Source: UBA2227 sp036677505 | GTDB taxonomy: Bacteria > Bacillota_I > Bacilli_A > Erysipelotrichales > Erysipelotrichaceae | Length of the DNA: 44,434 nucleotides | Direction: 5' to 3' | Assembly (NCBI GenBank): GCA_036677505.1 | Contig: JAVBWK010000025.1 | Location: 1-44,434 of the forward strand | The notes under the pieces: model-generated | What the model saw: only the letters and a program-made list of their open reading frames with translations | Database searches by the model: none | Told to the model about the DNA's origin: nothing | Translations under genes and position numbers: made by a program | Shown here: piece by piece, positions 32,350 to 40,716 of the stretch | Position numbering within the stretch: position 1 is the first letter of the stretch | Layout: every line of letters begins with the position of its first letter

Positions 32350-32580
32350 ATGATCGAAAAAATCCGTAAGGCATGTTGCGAAGTTACTCAGATCAGTGAA
32401 GACCGTTTTACCTTTGATGCACGTCTGAAAGAGGATCTGTTGTTGGATTCACTGACGATCCTTGAACTTATCATGGAAGTCGAGAATGAATTTGATATCC
32501 GGCTGGATGATTCAAAACTCAAAGGACTGAAAACGTTCGGCGATGTCTTAGCCTTGATTGAATCAGAAGTAAATCCTTAA
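32350..32580 (+). CDS. acpP: Acyl carrier protein
   Basis: A 76-aa ACP of standard size. Phosphopantetheine attaches at Ser34 in LLDSLTILELIM, a recognisable form of DSLxxxEL. Acidic helix II (EVENEFDIRLDD) follows. It is the first gene of an operon with acetyl-CoA carboxylase and FabF, so it serves fatty acid synthesis. A GGGGG run lies before the ATG. Confidence 0.92.
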   Translation: MIEKIRKACCEVTQISEDRFTFDARLKEDLLLDSLTILELIMEVENEFDIRLDDSKLKGLKTFGDVLALIESEVNP

Positions 32581-32601
32581 TCCTAAAGTGGGAGGTTTTT
32601 T

Positions 32602-33006
32602 GTGAAAGCTAAGAAAATCCGGAAAATCATCGAAGCTTTCGATCATTCAACATTGATCCGGCTGGAGATTACTTTTAAGCATGGCCGGATGGTTATGCAG
32701 AAATCACAGGAGATAGAAGAAACTGTCATAAACCATTCAAGTCAGTCAATCTGTGAGAAAGAGCTGGTTTGGATACACTCCCCACTTGTCGGCACTTTCT
32801 ATATCCAATCATCACACCAGTCAACACCGCTGATTGAAATCAACCAGCGGGTAATGAAAGGTGAGGCCGTGTGTATCATTGAATCCATGAAAATTTATAA
32901 TGAAATCAAATCACCGGTCAAAGGAATCATCGAGCAGATTCAAGTTCAGGACGGTCAGATGGTCGAATATCACCAGCCCCTGATCGCCATCCGCTGCGAT
33001 GATTAA
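32602..33006 (+). CDS. accB: Biotin carboxyl carrier protein of acetyl-CoA carboxylase
   Basis: A 134-aa BCCP. The C-terminal biotinyl domain (about 57-134) has the biotin Lys97 in ESMKIYNEI; the usual form is EAMKMMNEI, so Ala is Ser and the following Met is Ile. The SPLVGTFY block before it is typical of BCCP. GTG start with GGGAGG upstream. It overlaps the next gene by 8 nt. Confidence 0.92.
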   Translation: MKAKKIRKIIEAFDHSTLIRLEITFKHGRMVMQKSQEIEETVINHSSQSICEKELVWIHSPLVGTFYIQSSHQSTPLIEINQRVMKGEAVCIIESMKIYNEIKSPVKGIIEQIQVQDGQMVEYHQPLIAIRCDD

Positions 33007-35131
33007 GAAATGCCTCATCGCCAATCGCGGTGAAATAGCTGTTCGCATTCTTCGCACATGTAAGAACATGGGGATCTCAACGGTCATTGCCCATTCACTG
33101 TGCGATAAAAACACTCTGGCCGTGCAACTGGCAGATGAGTCGGTCTGCGTCGGTCCGGATGCACCGGCACAAAGCTATATGAACATGGATCAGCTGTGTG
33201 AGGCTGCCTTACTCACCCATTGCGATGCCATCACTGTAGGTTACGGTTTTTTAAGTGAGAGTGCAGACTTTGCCAGAAAAGTCGAGGACTGCGGGCTGAC
33301 GTTTGTCGGAGTCAGTTCGAGCGTATTGAAGAACATTCAAAACAAACAAGAACTTAAAAACATCGTTTCTTCCCTCGGTATATCGGTCATCCCGGGAATC
33401 GGACAGACATTTGATTCCTTTGAAGAAGCATTACCTTATGCCCTTGAGCTGGGCTATCCGGTCATATTGAAACCTTCGATTGGCGGCGGCGGTCGCGGCA
33501 TCAGAATCATTGAATCTGCGCAATCACTGAAAGAAGCGTTGGCGATTCTTCCGTCCGATGGCAGTCGGGGCTTTTATATGGAAAAATATATCGCCGACAG
33601 CCGGCACTTTGAAGTTCAGATACTGGCAGACAGGCATCAGAACATCGTTTGTGCCTCGACTCGAAACTGTACGATACAGCTGAACCATCAGAAATTCATC
33701 GAGGAAGCTCCGTTTCGGTCAATCCCTGCCCTGCTGTATCAGCAGATCCTTCGCGATGCTTATGCTATAGCCAGACATCTGTTTCTTGATAATATATCCA
33801 CCATTGAATTTCTGATCGATGAGCACGATCGGGCTTATTTCATGGAGATCAATCCGCGTATTCAGGTAGAGCATCCGCTCACTGAAGTGATCTTAGATTT
33901 TGATATCGTCGAGCAACAGTTTTTATCAGCGATGGGAGAACCGCTTCGCATAAAGCCGGAGTTGATCACAAATCACGGACATGCAATCGAATGTCGGATC
34001 AATGCACAAAATCCCGCCAAAGATTTTATACCGGAGGTTGGGAATATTAGCGCCCTTACACTCCCCTCTCTCGATCATGTCCGAATCGATACGGCTTTGT
34101 TTGCAGGTGTTGTGATCCCTGCTCATTATGATTCATTACTCGCCAAAGTCATTGCCTGGGGTCACACCCGAGAGCAGGCTGTGAGCAAATTGAGTCAGGC
34201 ACTTGATCAGATTTCTATCGAAGGCATATCAACAAATCTAAGTTTTTTGCGATATTTGATCCGTCAGCCCGGATTTATTCAGGGCAGCTATACAAGCAAA
34301 CTGTTTGCATTTGTCTATCATCAATGGAAAGATCAGCTGGATGCCGATCGCTCATCATCACTGCAGTGTCCGGAATGTCATCAGTCACTGACTCTTTCAC
34401 AGCAGATCGAACATCAGTATGTCTGTCCGTACTGCCGTTATCATTTCCGTATCCCGGCCATGACGCGGATCTCAACTCTGATCGATGCGGATACATTCAC
34501 CGAATTTGATGCGCATGTTCAAAGTGTTAAGTATACGGACTTCCCGGGTTATGCACAGAAAATATCTGAAGCCAGAGTGCAGAGCGGTCATGATGAAGCA
34601 GTGATCTGCGGAATCGGAAATATCCATGGTGAACCCGTTTGTATCGGCGTTTTGGATGCTTCTTTTATGATGGGAAGCATGGGTCATGTAGTCGGAGATA
34701 AAATCACGCGACTGATCGAAACTGCGAAAGATATGCAAACCGCTTTGATCATCGTGAGTGCATCCGGCGGAGCGCGCATGCAAGAAGGTATCATATCGCT
34801 GATGCAGATGGCAAAAACCGCTTCCGCACTGCAGCGCTTTGATGAAGACGGCGGATTGTTTATTTCGGTGCTTACCGATCCGACGACCGGCGGAGTGACC
34901 GCAAGTTTTGCGATGCTTGGGGATATACTGATCAGTGAACCTCAGGCAATCATCGGTTTTGCGGGACGAAGAGTCATTGAGAAAACGATCAAAGAAACCC
35001 TGCCGCCGGAGTTTCAGCGGGCCGAATATGTACTGGATCACGGGTGTCTGGATATGATCGTTGATCGCAGCAATCTGAAGTCGGTGTTGGCGGACTGTCT
35101 GAAACTGCATCGGAGGAACTTTCGTGGATAA
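32999..35131 (+). CDS. accCD: Fused biotin carboxylase / carboxyltransferase beta subunit (AccC-AccD)
   Basis: A 710-aa single ORF. Residues 1 to about 445 are a complete biotin carboxylase: IANRGEIAVRI start, ATP-grasp loop GGGGRGIRI, NHQKFIEEAP, and catalytic block FMEINPRIQVEHPLTE. Residues about 455-710 are AccD: zinc ribbon Cys457/460 and 476/479, then the crotonase-fold carboxyltransferase with SASGGARMQEG, TDPTTGGVTASFAMLGD and FAGRRVIEKT. The two parts are normally separate proteins; here there is no stop or restart between them and a linker of about 10 residues. In biotin carboxylase the common QRRHQK is QLNHQK. It would give a fixed 1:1 ratio of both activities. Confidence 0.9.
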   Translation: MIKKCLIANRGEIAVRILRTCKNMGISTVIAHSLCDKNTLAVQLADESVCVGPDAPAQSYMNMDQLCEAALLTHCDAITVGYGFLSESADFARKVEDCGLTFVGVSSSVLKNIQNKQELKNIVSSLGISVIPGIGQTFDSFEEALPYALELGYPVILKPSIGGGGRGIRIIESAQSLKEALAILPSDGSRGFYMEKYIADSRHFEVQILADRHQNIVCASTRNCTIQLNHQKFIEEAPFRSIPALLYQQILRDAYAIARHLFLDNISTIEFLIDEHDRAYFMEINPRIQVEHPLTEVILDFDIVEQQFLSAMGEPLRIKPELITNHGHAIECRINAQNPAKDFIPEVGNISALTLPSLDHVRIDTALFAGVVIPAHYDSLLAKVIAWGHTREQAVSKLSQALDQISIEGISTNLSFLRYLIRQPGFIQGSYTSKLFAFVYHQWKDQLDADRSSSLQCPECHQSLTLSQQIEHQYVCPYCRYHFRIPAMTRISTLIDADTFTEFDAHVQSVKYTDFPGYAQKISEARVQSGHDEAVICGIGNIHGEPVCIGVLDASFMMGSMGHVVGDKITRLIETAKDMQTALIIVSASGGARMQEGIISLMQMAKTASALQRFDEDGGLFISVLTDPTTGGVTASFAMLGDILISEPQAIIGFAGRRVIEKTIKETLPPEFQRAEYVLDHGCLDMIVDRSNLKSVLADCLKLHRRNFRG

Positions 35132-35951
35132 GCAAAATGCATGGGATCGCATACTGATCGCCCGACATCCTGACCGGCCTAAAGCCATCGACTTTTTACC
35201 ATTACTGATTGATGGGTTTATCGAATGCAAGGGTGATCGCGTATTTGGGGATGATCCGGCTTTGATTGGTGGATTCGGTTATTTTGAAGGACAACCTGTC
35301 ACCGTGCTGGCACAGTGCAAAGGCAGAAACACTGCGGAAAATCTATACAGGAATTTTGGCATGATGCATCCTGAGGGATATCGCAAGGCGATGCGTCTGG
35401 CAAAACAGGCTGAAAAATTTAACCGACCGATCATCACGCTGATCGATACTCCCGGAGCATATCCGGGTATCGGTGCAGAACAGCGTGGTCAGGCAACGGC
35501 CATTGCCCAGTGTCTTCAGACATTTGCATCACTGAAGGTTCCGGTCATTGCTTTGGTGCTTTCCGAAGGTGGCAGCGGCGGTGCATTAGCGCTCAGCGTG
35601 GCTGATGCGATCCTAATGCTGGAAAATGCCATATACTCGGTCTTATCCCCCGAAGGATTCGCCAGTATCTTATGGAAAGATGAAAGCAAAGCTCCTTTGG
35701 CTGCTGAAATCATCAAGCTTACCGCTGCCGATCTGCAAAATCTGAATATTGCAGATTCAATCATCGAAGAGTCAGCAATCGGTTCTCATATAGATTTAAC
35801 TGCCGTAGCTATGCAGTGTCGCAGAGAAATTCAACGCTGGTTGAATAAACTGATAGTTATGCCGACCGATGAGCTGCTTAAGCATCGTTATAAAAAATTC
35901 AGAAATATCGGAGTCATAGAGGCAGGAGGAACAGTATGCGACGAGTCGTGA
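35124..35951 (+). CDS. accA: Acetyl-CoA carboxylase carboxyltransferase alpha subunit
   Basis: A 275-aa AccA, a bit shorter than the usual 310-320 aa because the N-terminal helical arm is reduced. Typical blocks: RPKAIDFLPLLIDGFIECKGDRVFGDDPALIGG, MMHPEGYRKAMRLAKQAEKF, LIDTPGAYPGIGAEQRGQ, and LSEGGSGGALALSVADAI. It completes the carboxyltransferase with the AccD half of the preceding fusion. The GTG start overlaps accCD by 8 nt, and the end overlaps fabF by 16 nt. Confidence 0.93.
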   Translation: MDKQNAWDRILIARHPDRPKAIDFLPLLIDGFIECKGDRVFGDDPALIGGFGYFEGQPVTVLAQCKGRNTAENLYRNFGMMHPEGYRKAMRLAKQAEKFNRPIITLIDTPGAYPGIGAEQRGQATAIAQCLQTFASLKVPVIALVLSEGGSGGALALSVADAILMLENAIYSVLSPEGFASILWKDESKAPLAAEIIKLTAADLQNLNIADSIIEESAIGSHIDLTAVAMQCRREIQRWLNKLIVMPTDELLKHRYKKFRNIGVIEAGGTVCDES

Positions 35952-37168
35952 TCACCGGCATGGGATTGGTTACTCCCTTAGGAAAAGATGTTGATGAGGT
36001 CTATCAGAAGATCATTGACGGAGACTGCGCGATCCGACCGATCATTTCTTTTGATACTTCGCCATTTCGTGTGAAACTGGCAGCCGAAGTGACTCAGACG
36101 GATTTTGATGATTGCTTCTCAGATCGTGAACTGAAATTCAATGATCGATATATCAAATTTGCCCGGGTTGCTTCGAAACTGGCAATCAACAGCGCCAGAC
36201 TAAAAGGTGCTGAGTTCAATCATGACCGATTCGGCGTGATCATGTCTACCGGTATCGGCGGTATCAGTTCTTTTGAAAAAGCAAGTGAGACGATGATCTC
36301 AAAGGGCATTCATCGGGTTTCGCCGTTTTTTATCCCGATGACCTTGGTCAATCTGGCCGCCGGCATCGTGGCGATCGACCATCAGGCGATGGGCGAGTGC
36401 AGCTGTGTGGTGACCGGCTGTGCAGCCGGGACCAGTTCGATCGGCGAAGCATTTATGCGTATCCGTCATGGCGATCAGGATGTCATGATTGCCGGAGCCA
36501 GTGAAGCATCCGTCACCCCGTTGGGAGTCGGCGGATTTATGGCGATGCGGGCGTTGCATGAGGGCGATGATCCAAAGCGGGCATCGATCCCTTTTGATAT
36601 TGAACGCTCAGGTTTTGTCATGGGTGAAGGCGCCGGAGCCGTGATCATCGAGGAGTTGGAACATGCTCAAAGGCGAAATGCTGCCATATTGGCAGAAATC
36701 GTCGGTTACGGAAGTGCTTGCGATGCCTTTCATATGACCGCTCCCAGTGAAGATGGAGCCGGGGTCGTAAAAGCGATGAATCGTGCGTTAACTCAGGCTG
36801 GAATTTCTGTCTCTGATATCGGCTATGTCAATGCTCACGGTACTTCCACGCCGTTAAACGATAAAACAGAAGCTGCAGCGCTCAGACAGGTATTTGGCCC
36901 TTATGGGGTCCCTGTATCTTCTACCAAGTCTCACATCGGTCATTTACTGGGGGCCTGCGGAGCCGTGGAGTCGATTTTCTGTGTCAAAGCTTTGCAAACC
37001 GGGATTCTTCCGGCAACGATCAACCTTTTACTTCCCGATGCCGGATTTGAACTTGACATCATCGCAAATACGGCCAGAATGTCGGATATACGTTATGCCA
37101 TGTGCAACAATCTCGGTTTTGGCGGTCATAATGTTTCGCTGATCTTCAAGAAATGGGAAAATGCTTAG
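35936..37168 (+). CDS. fabF: Beta-ketoacyl-ACP synthase II
   Basis: A 410-aa condensing enzyme. The catalytic Cys162 is in VVTGCAAGTSS, and the two His lie in NAHGTSTPLND and KSHIGHLLGACG, the C-H-H triad of KAS I/II. The N-terminal RRVVITGMGLVTPLG is diagnostic for FabF. It elongates acyl-ACP using the malonyl units supplied by the upstream carboxylase genes. FabD, FabG, FabH and FabZ are not in this window, so they must be elsewhere. Confidence 0.95.
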   Translation: MRRVVITGMGLVTPLGKDVDEVYQKIIDGDCAIRPIISFDTSPFRVKLAAEVTQTDFDDCFSDRELKFNDRYIKFARVASKLAINSARLKGAEFNHDRFGVIMSTGIGGISSFEKASETMISKGIHRVSPFFIPMTLVNLAAGIVAIDHQAMGECSCVVTGCAAGTSSIGEAFMRIRHGDQDVMIAGASEASVTPLGVGGFMAMRALHEGDDPKRASIPFDIERSGFVMGEGAGAVIIEELEHAQRRNAAILAEIVGYGSACDAFHMTAPSEDGAGVVKAMNRALTQAGISVSDIGYVNAHGTSTPLNDKTEAAALRQVFGPYGVPVSSTKSHIGHLLGACGAVESIFCVKALQTGILPATINLLLPDAGFELDIIANTARMSDIRYAMCNNLGFGGHNVSLIFKKWENA

Positions 37169-37179
37169 ACATTGGCGGA

Positions 37180-37208
37180 TTGAAGAAGTAAATCAAATAT
37201 TCTATAAT
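37180..37208 (+). promoter_or_regulatory. Promoter of the DUF1893 gene
   Basis: TTGAAG (37180-37185), a 17-bp spacer and TATAAT (37203-37208). Confidence 0.75.
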
Positions 37209-37234
37209 AAAACCATAGACGGTGAGGTTATCCG

Positions 37235-37660
37235 ATGAATATCGAAGAAATGAAGCATTTGCTGAACAAAGATGATATCGTGTGTGTCTTGAGTAAGGGA
37301 GATCAGGTGCTGACCTCAAATCTCAAAGGAGTCCGTCCATGGATTAAGTGGCTCAGAGAATGTCCTGAACTGCTAGCCGATGCGGTGGTCGCTGATAAGG
37401 TTGTCGGAAAGGCCGCGGCCATGCTGATGGTCGTTGCCAAAATAAAACGGCTGTATACACCGATGATCAGTGAGAATGCCTTAGAATTTCTTTCGAATCA
37501 AACCATTGATTTCAGTTACGATAAAACCGTGCCCTATATCATCAATAATGAAAGAAACGGAATGTGTCCGATGGAACAGACCGTGATCCACATTGAAGAT
37601 GCTCATCAAGGATATCAGGCACTGTTACATAAAATTGCACAGCTGATGGCAAACAAGTAA
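37235..37660 (+). CDS. DUF1893-family protein
   Basis: A 141-aa protein. The block GVRPWIKWLRECPELLADAVVADKVVGKAAAMLMV matches DUF1893, which is related to deaminase-like folds. It also keeps a Cys near the C-terminal region (NGMCPME) that resembles a deaminase-type metal position. A single gene with its own promoter and terminator. The biochemical role of this family is unknown to me. Confidence 0.75.
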   Translation: MNIEEMKHLLNKDDIVCVLSKGDQVLTSNLKGVRPWIKWLRECPELLADAVVADKVVGKAAAMLMVVAKIKRLYTPMISENALEFLSNQTIDFSYDKTVPYIINNERNGMCPMEQTVIHIEDAHQGYQALLHKIAQLMANK

Positions 37661-37685
37661 AAATGACGGATTCCGTCATTTTTTA
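37661..37685. terminator. Bidirectional terminator between DUF1893 and the ECF gene
   Basis: Stem AAATGACGG (37661-37669) / CCGTCATTT (37673-37681) with a 3-nt loop, T-runs on both strands. Shared by convergent transcripts. Confidence 0.88.
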
Positions 37686-38198
37686 TATGAGTTTACGATG
37701 TCTGAGTAACATGACGATCGGCGGGATCAGCAACAGCTGAATCGCGATACCCGGGATTCCGACTGTGACTGCTCCGGTAATAAATACGATCGGATCAGGT
37801 AGTTTGGCGGTCGTATAATTGACCAGTGCCCATACCGTGATCATTGCGGCGATCCGACCGAGGATCATCGTCGTGATCAGCGTAGCATAGACATTCCATT
37901 TCAGTGACCGATACAGCAAAGATGCACCGACGGCATAGGCCGAAAGTTCAAAAATCATAAATGGCAGCACCGGGAATATCAATGGCATTCCGGTAAGAAC
38001 TGAACTTAGTAACGGAGTCAATATTCCGACCAGCAAGGCAAATGGCAGACTAAGTGAGAATCCGGCAATCAATACAGGAATGTGCATCGGTAAAAACGTG
38101 GTTCCGGGACCAAAAACATGGAAGGCCATCGGCAATATCAGTCCGATAGCGATGAAAAAACCGGCCAAGGTAATCTCTCTGATGGTTGTTTTACGCAT
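37683..38198 (-). CDS. ECF transporter S component (substrate unknown)
   Basis: A 171-aa membrane protein with about six helices. The N-terminal GFFIAIGLILPMAFHVFGPGTTFLPMHIPVLIAGF and the Gly/Pro-rich VGILTPLLSSVLTGMP are typical of ECF S components for vitamins or cofactor precursors. It lacks the energising EcfAA'T genes, which is usual for group II systems using a shared module. A good AGAAAGGA site precedes the ATG. It is last in the lipB-lipoyl-SDR-LarC-like operon, which suggests that its ligand is a cofactor or precursor used by that operon. Confidence 0.75.
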   Translation of the reverse strand: MRKTTIREITLAGFFIAIGLILPMAFHVFGPGTTFLPMHIPVLIAGFSLSLPFALLVGILTPLLSSVLTGMPLIFPVLPFMIFELSAYAVGASLLYRSLKWNVYATLITTMILGRIAAMITVWALVNYTTAKLPDPIVFITGAVTVGIPGIAIQLLLIPPIVMLLRHRKLI

Positions 38199-38222
38199 AA
38201 TGTTTCCTTTCTTTTACATTAC

Positions 38223-38960
38223 TTATTTTTCGATGGAAATAATCAGGCATTCATCAAATTCCTGATCGGTTTTTCCTAAGCCAAATCCGTTAATCCAAGA
38301 AAGATTGTTCATATTGTCGGAATAATCATCACATATCGTTGTCAGTATGGCTGCTCCGGTCGGAGTGACCAGTTCACCGCCAGACTGATTGGTGAAGGTC
38401 GGTACATCCTTAAGCAGCCGCTGGGTTGCCGGTGCCGGGATCGGCAGTGTTCCATAGCGATAGCTTATCGTTCCAAAGCCGACATTCAGCGGTGAGGATA
38501 TGACCCTGCCCACATTGAAATAATGAAGCCCGGCCATCGAACCGACGATATCGATGATGGTATCCATGGCTCCGCGTTCATGGAAATCAATGTCCTCAAT
38601 ATCGCATCGGTGAGCATCGGCTTCCGCTATAGCCAGCCGGTGAAATGTTGCGATACTGGATTTTTTTATCCTTTCATGCAAAGTACTTTTTTCAATTAAA
38701 GTGATGATATCGCTTAACGAGCGTTTGGGACGCTGATCAACACTGAGATTCGGATCATATTCGGGTAAAATCACATCAAAAAAAGTAACCTGTTGCGAAT
38801 CAAAAGGTATTTTCCTGTAATCAAGTTCAAATGTCTCACTGGGTAATAACTGTCGGATGGTGCAAATCAGGTCTTGGTAGGGATATCCGGCATCCAATAA
38901 AGCAGCGATGATCCGATTACCGCTGATTCCGTGACTGCAGTTAAAATAGGCTGTCTTCAT
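38223..38960 (-). CDS. LarC-like protein, first domain only, divergent
   Basis: A 245-aa protein aligned by eye with the N-terminal part of LarC (nickel insertion enzyme of the pincer-nucleotide pathway): GISG near the start, DFHERGAMDTIIDIVGSMAGL, SSPLNVGFGTI, GTLPIPAPATQRLLKDVP, and GELVTPTGAAILT. It ends about where LarC1 ends; full LarC is about 400 aa, and the missing C-terminal domain holds the CTP-binding site. The His-rich segment seen in many LarC is absent (PNLSVDQRPKRS instead), and GISGD is GISGN. So it is either a partial LarC or a paralogue with a new role. It starts without a clear ribosome site just after the SDR gene. Confidence 0.75.
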   Translation of the reverse strand: MKTAYFNCSHGISGNRIIAALLDAGYPYQDLICTIRQLLPSETFELDYRKIPFDSQQVTFFDVILPEYDPNLSVDQRPKRSLSDIITLIEKSTLHERIKKSSIATFHRLAIAEADAHRCDIEDIDFHERGAMDTIIDIVGSMAGLHYFNVGRVISSPLNVGFGTISYRYGTLPIPAPATQRLLKDVPTFTNQSGGELVTPTGAAILTTICDDYSDNMNNLSWINGFGLGKTDQEFDECLIISIEK

Positions 38961-38963
38961 TGA

Positions 38964-39710
38964 TCAGATCATCGTATAGCCGCCATCGACGGTTATCACT
39001 TGCCCGGTCATGTAATCACTTCCGGATGAACATAAAAAGGATACGACACCCTGTAAGTCAGATTCGGTCCCAAGCCGCTGCAAAGGAACGCTGCGGGTAT
39101 ATTCCTTCAGTGAAAACGCCGGAAATACATTCTTGGTCGTTTCCGTTTCGATGACGCCCGGAGCAATGGCATTGACCGTAATGCCCAAAGAACCTGCTTC
39201 CTTCGCCAATGCTTTCGTCAGACCGATAACTGCGGCTTTGGAAGCGGAGTAATGGGTAAATCCAAACCCACCGACCCGACCGGATACCGAGGCCATGTTA
39301 ATGATTTTTCCATGCCGCTGTTTGATCATGATCGGATAGATGGCCTTACTGACTAAAAATGTTCCGTTGAGATTGATATCGATGACTTTGTACCACTCAG
39401 CAAAACTCATATCGGAAAACAGTCTGACCGGAAAGTATCCGGCATTATTGATCAGGATATCGACTCTGCCGAACTTTTCCAAAACGATGTCCGCCATAGC
39501 CTGAACCGATGATTCCGAAGTCACATCACAGGCAATAGCAATGCTGTTTTGGATGGGCAGAGTTTCTACGGCTTGGATGGCTGCCTGCGCATTGATATCG
39601 GCAATGGCCAGCATCGCACCGCGTTGATTAAGATATTTCGCAATCGTCAGACCGATGCCTTGAGCCGCACCGGTAATGACAATCACTTGATTTTCGTGGA
39701 TGTGATCCAT
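38964..39710 (-). CDS. Short-chain dehydrogenase/reductase
   Basis: A 248-aa classical SDR of the FabG / acetoin reductase / glucose dehydrogenase type. NAD(P) loop TGAAQGIGLTIAKYL, acidic ADIN after beta-2 suggesting NAD(H) preference, NNAG motif, catalytic Ser in ASVSG and YSASK (Tyr-x-x-x-Lys), and PGVIETE. The substrate is not determinable. It sits between the lipoyl-domain gene and the LarC-like gene at spacings of 3 nt, clearly co-transcribed. It ends with DGGYTMI, common for this class. Confidence 0.9.
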   Translation of the reverse strand: MDHIHENQVIVITGAAQGIGLTIAKYLNQRGAMLAIADINAQAAIQAVETLPIQNSIAIACDVTSESSVQAMADIVLEKFGRVDILINNAGYFPVRLFSDMSFAEWYKVIDINLNGTFLVSKAIYPIMIKQRHGKIINMASVSGRVGGFGFTHYSASKAAVIGLTKALAKEAGSLGITVNAIAPGVIETETTKNVFPAFSLKEYTRSVPLQRLGTESDLQGVVSFLCSSGSDYMTGQVITVDGGYTMI

Positions 39711-39713
39711 ACA

Positions 39714-39962
39714 TCAATCCGCTTTCCCGTCCGAAAGAACGGCTACCACCTGATCGACCAGAACGGTCTGATCTTCTTCGACCAGTTTCTCAACTAAGAT
39801 TCCGCTTGCCGGAGCTTCGATCATGATCGATATCTTATCGGTCATCGCTTCAATCAGATCATCACCGGCTTTGATTTCATCTCCGATTTCGGCCAACCAC
39901 TGACGGATTTTGATCTTAGTTGCCCCTTCCGCAAACAGCGGGACTCTGACTTCAATTTTCAT
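39714..39962 (-). CDS. Free-standing lipoyl-domain protein
   Basis: An 82-aa protein that is a single biotinyl/lipoyl domain. The swinging-arm Lys43 is in EAMTDKISIMIEAP, which matches the lipoyl type (TDK) of 2-oxoacid dehydrogenase E2 rather than the biotin type (MKM). No E2 catalytic or E3-binding domain follows, and no E1/E3 genes lie nearby. It overlaps lipB by 11 nt; the start at 39962 has AAAGGAG upstream and is preferred over a longer form. The partner lipB makes lipoylation very likely. It could be a dedicated carrier for an unidentified acyl- or redox-transfer reaction. Confidence 0.85.
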   Translation of the reverse strand: MKIEVRVPLFAEGATKIKIRQWLAEIGDEIKAGDDLIEAMTDKISIMIEAPASGILVEKLVEEDQTVLVDQVVAVLSDGKAD

Positions 39963-40638
39963 ATGTGATATCTCCTTTGATTTCAACCGGCTCAACGATG
40001 ACCGTATTGAAAATTTTATTGAATTCTCTGATGAACAATCGTTTGATTTCGTTTATGTCTGCATGTTCTATACCTAAGGCTTTTAATGAGGTTACCTCTT
40101 TATCCCGGATACCGCAAGGAATGATATGATCAAAATGAGACAGATCCGGGTGAACATTGATAGCAATCCCATGACGGGTTATTCCATGGGTTACCGAAAT
40201 TCCGGTCGCTGCTACTTTTTTGTTATCGACCCACACGCCGCTTTTTCCTTCAATACGACCCGCTGCTATCCCAAACTCTGCCAGTATCCGAATGACGATT
40301 TCTTCAAGGTTGCGCAGATACTGATGGACGGTCATAGAATATCTTCGGATATGAATTAGTACGGATATGACCAACTGTCCGGGACCGTGGTAAGTGATAT
40401 CGCCGCCTCTATCAACCGCCACGACTTCGATGTTCAGCTGTTCAAGTGTCTCTTTATCTGTCAGCAAATGCGATGGATCACTTCCTCTGCCCAATGTGAT
40501 CACCGGATCATTTTCCTGAAAGATGATCGTATCGGGACAACGGTTTTCATCGCATTTGTGATAAATCATTTCCTGAATGGCAAAGGCCTGTCTGTAACCC
40601 ATGTGCTTCAGATCGATAACTTGGATGTCAGGCGGCAT
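39952..40638 (-). CDS. lipB: Octanoyltransferase LipB
   Basis: A 228-aa LipB. It transfers octanoate from octanoyl-ACP to the Lys of lipoyl domains. Key blocks: DRGGDITYHGPGQLV, KSGVWVDNKKVAATGISV (with the catalytic Lys), HGIAINV, and IIPCGIRDKEVTSL with the catalytic Cys, all matching E. coli LipB order. LipA, which inserts sulfur, is not in the window. AAGGAG lies before the ATG. Its downstream neighbour is a lipoyl-domain protein, its probable substrate. Confidence 0.92.
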   Translation of the reverse strand: MPPDIQVIDLKHMGYRQAFAIQEMIYHKCDENRCPDTIIFQENDPVITLGRGSDPSHLLTDKETLEQLNIEVVAVDRGGDITYHGPGQLVISVLIHIRRYSMTVHQYLRNLEEIVIRILAEFGIAAGRIEGKSGVWVDNKKVAATGISVTHGITRHGIAINVHPDLSHFDHIIPCGIRDKEVTSLKALGIEHADINEIKRLFIREFNKIFNTVIVEPVEIKGDITYEN

Positions 40639-40669
40639 GTTTTCTCCTTATGGCTGATATTGTAAGGAT

Positions 40670-40695
40670 GAGGATGACTGAACTCAGTCATCCTC
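40670..40695. other. Long perfect hairpin between DUF362 gene and lipB
   Basis: 12-bp arms GAGGATGACTGA (40670-40681) / TCAGTCATCCTC (40684-40695); the innermost pairs must be open. No T-run follows on the minus strand, so it is more likely an intercistronic stability or processing hairpin than a full terminator. This keeps lipB possibly in the DUF362 transcript. Confidence 0.65.
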
Positions 40696-40716
40696 TCTTT
40701 CGTTTGATACTTTTGT

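Noticed and set aside
34472..35230. 252-aa minus-strand ORF opposite the AccD part of the fusion
   Set aside because: Antisense to a strongly conserved domain; its low-complexity His/Arg-rich translation is typical of a shadow frame.
37683..38222. A frameshifted larC2 after the LarC-like gene
   Set aside because: The ECF gene starts 25 nt after the LarC-like stop and fills the space; no LarC second-domain sequence is visible in any frame there.
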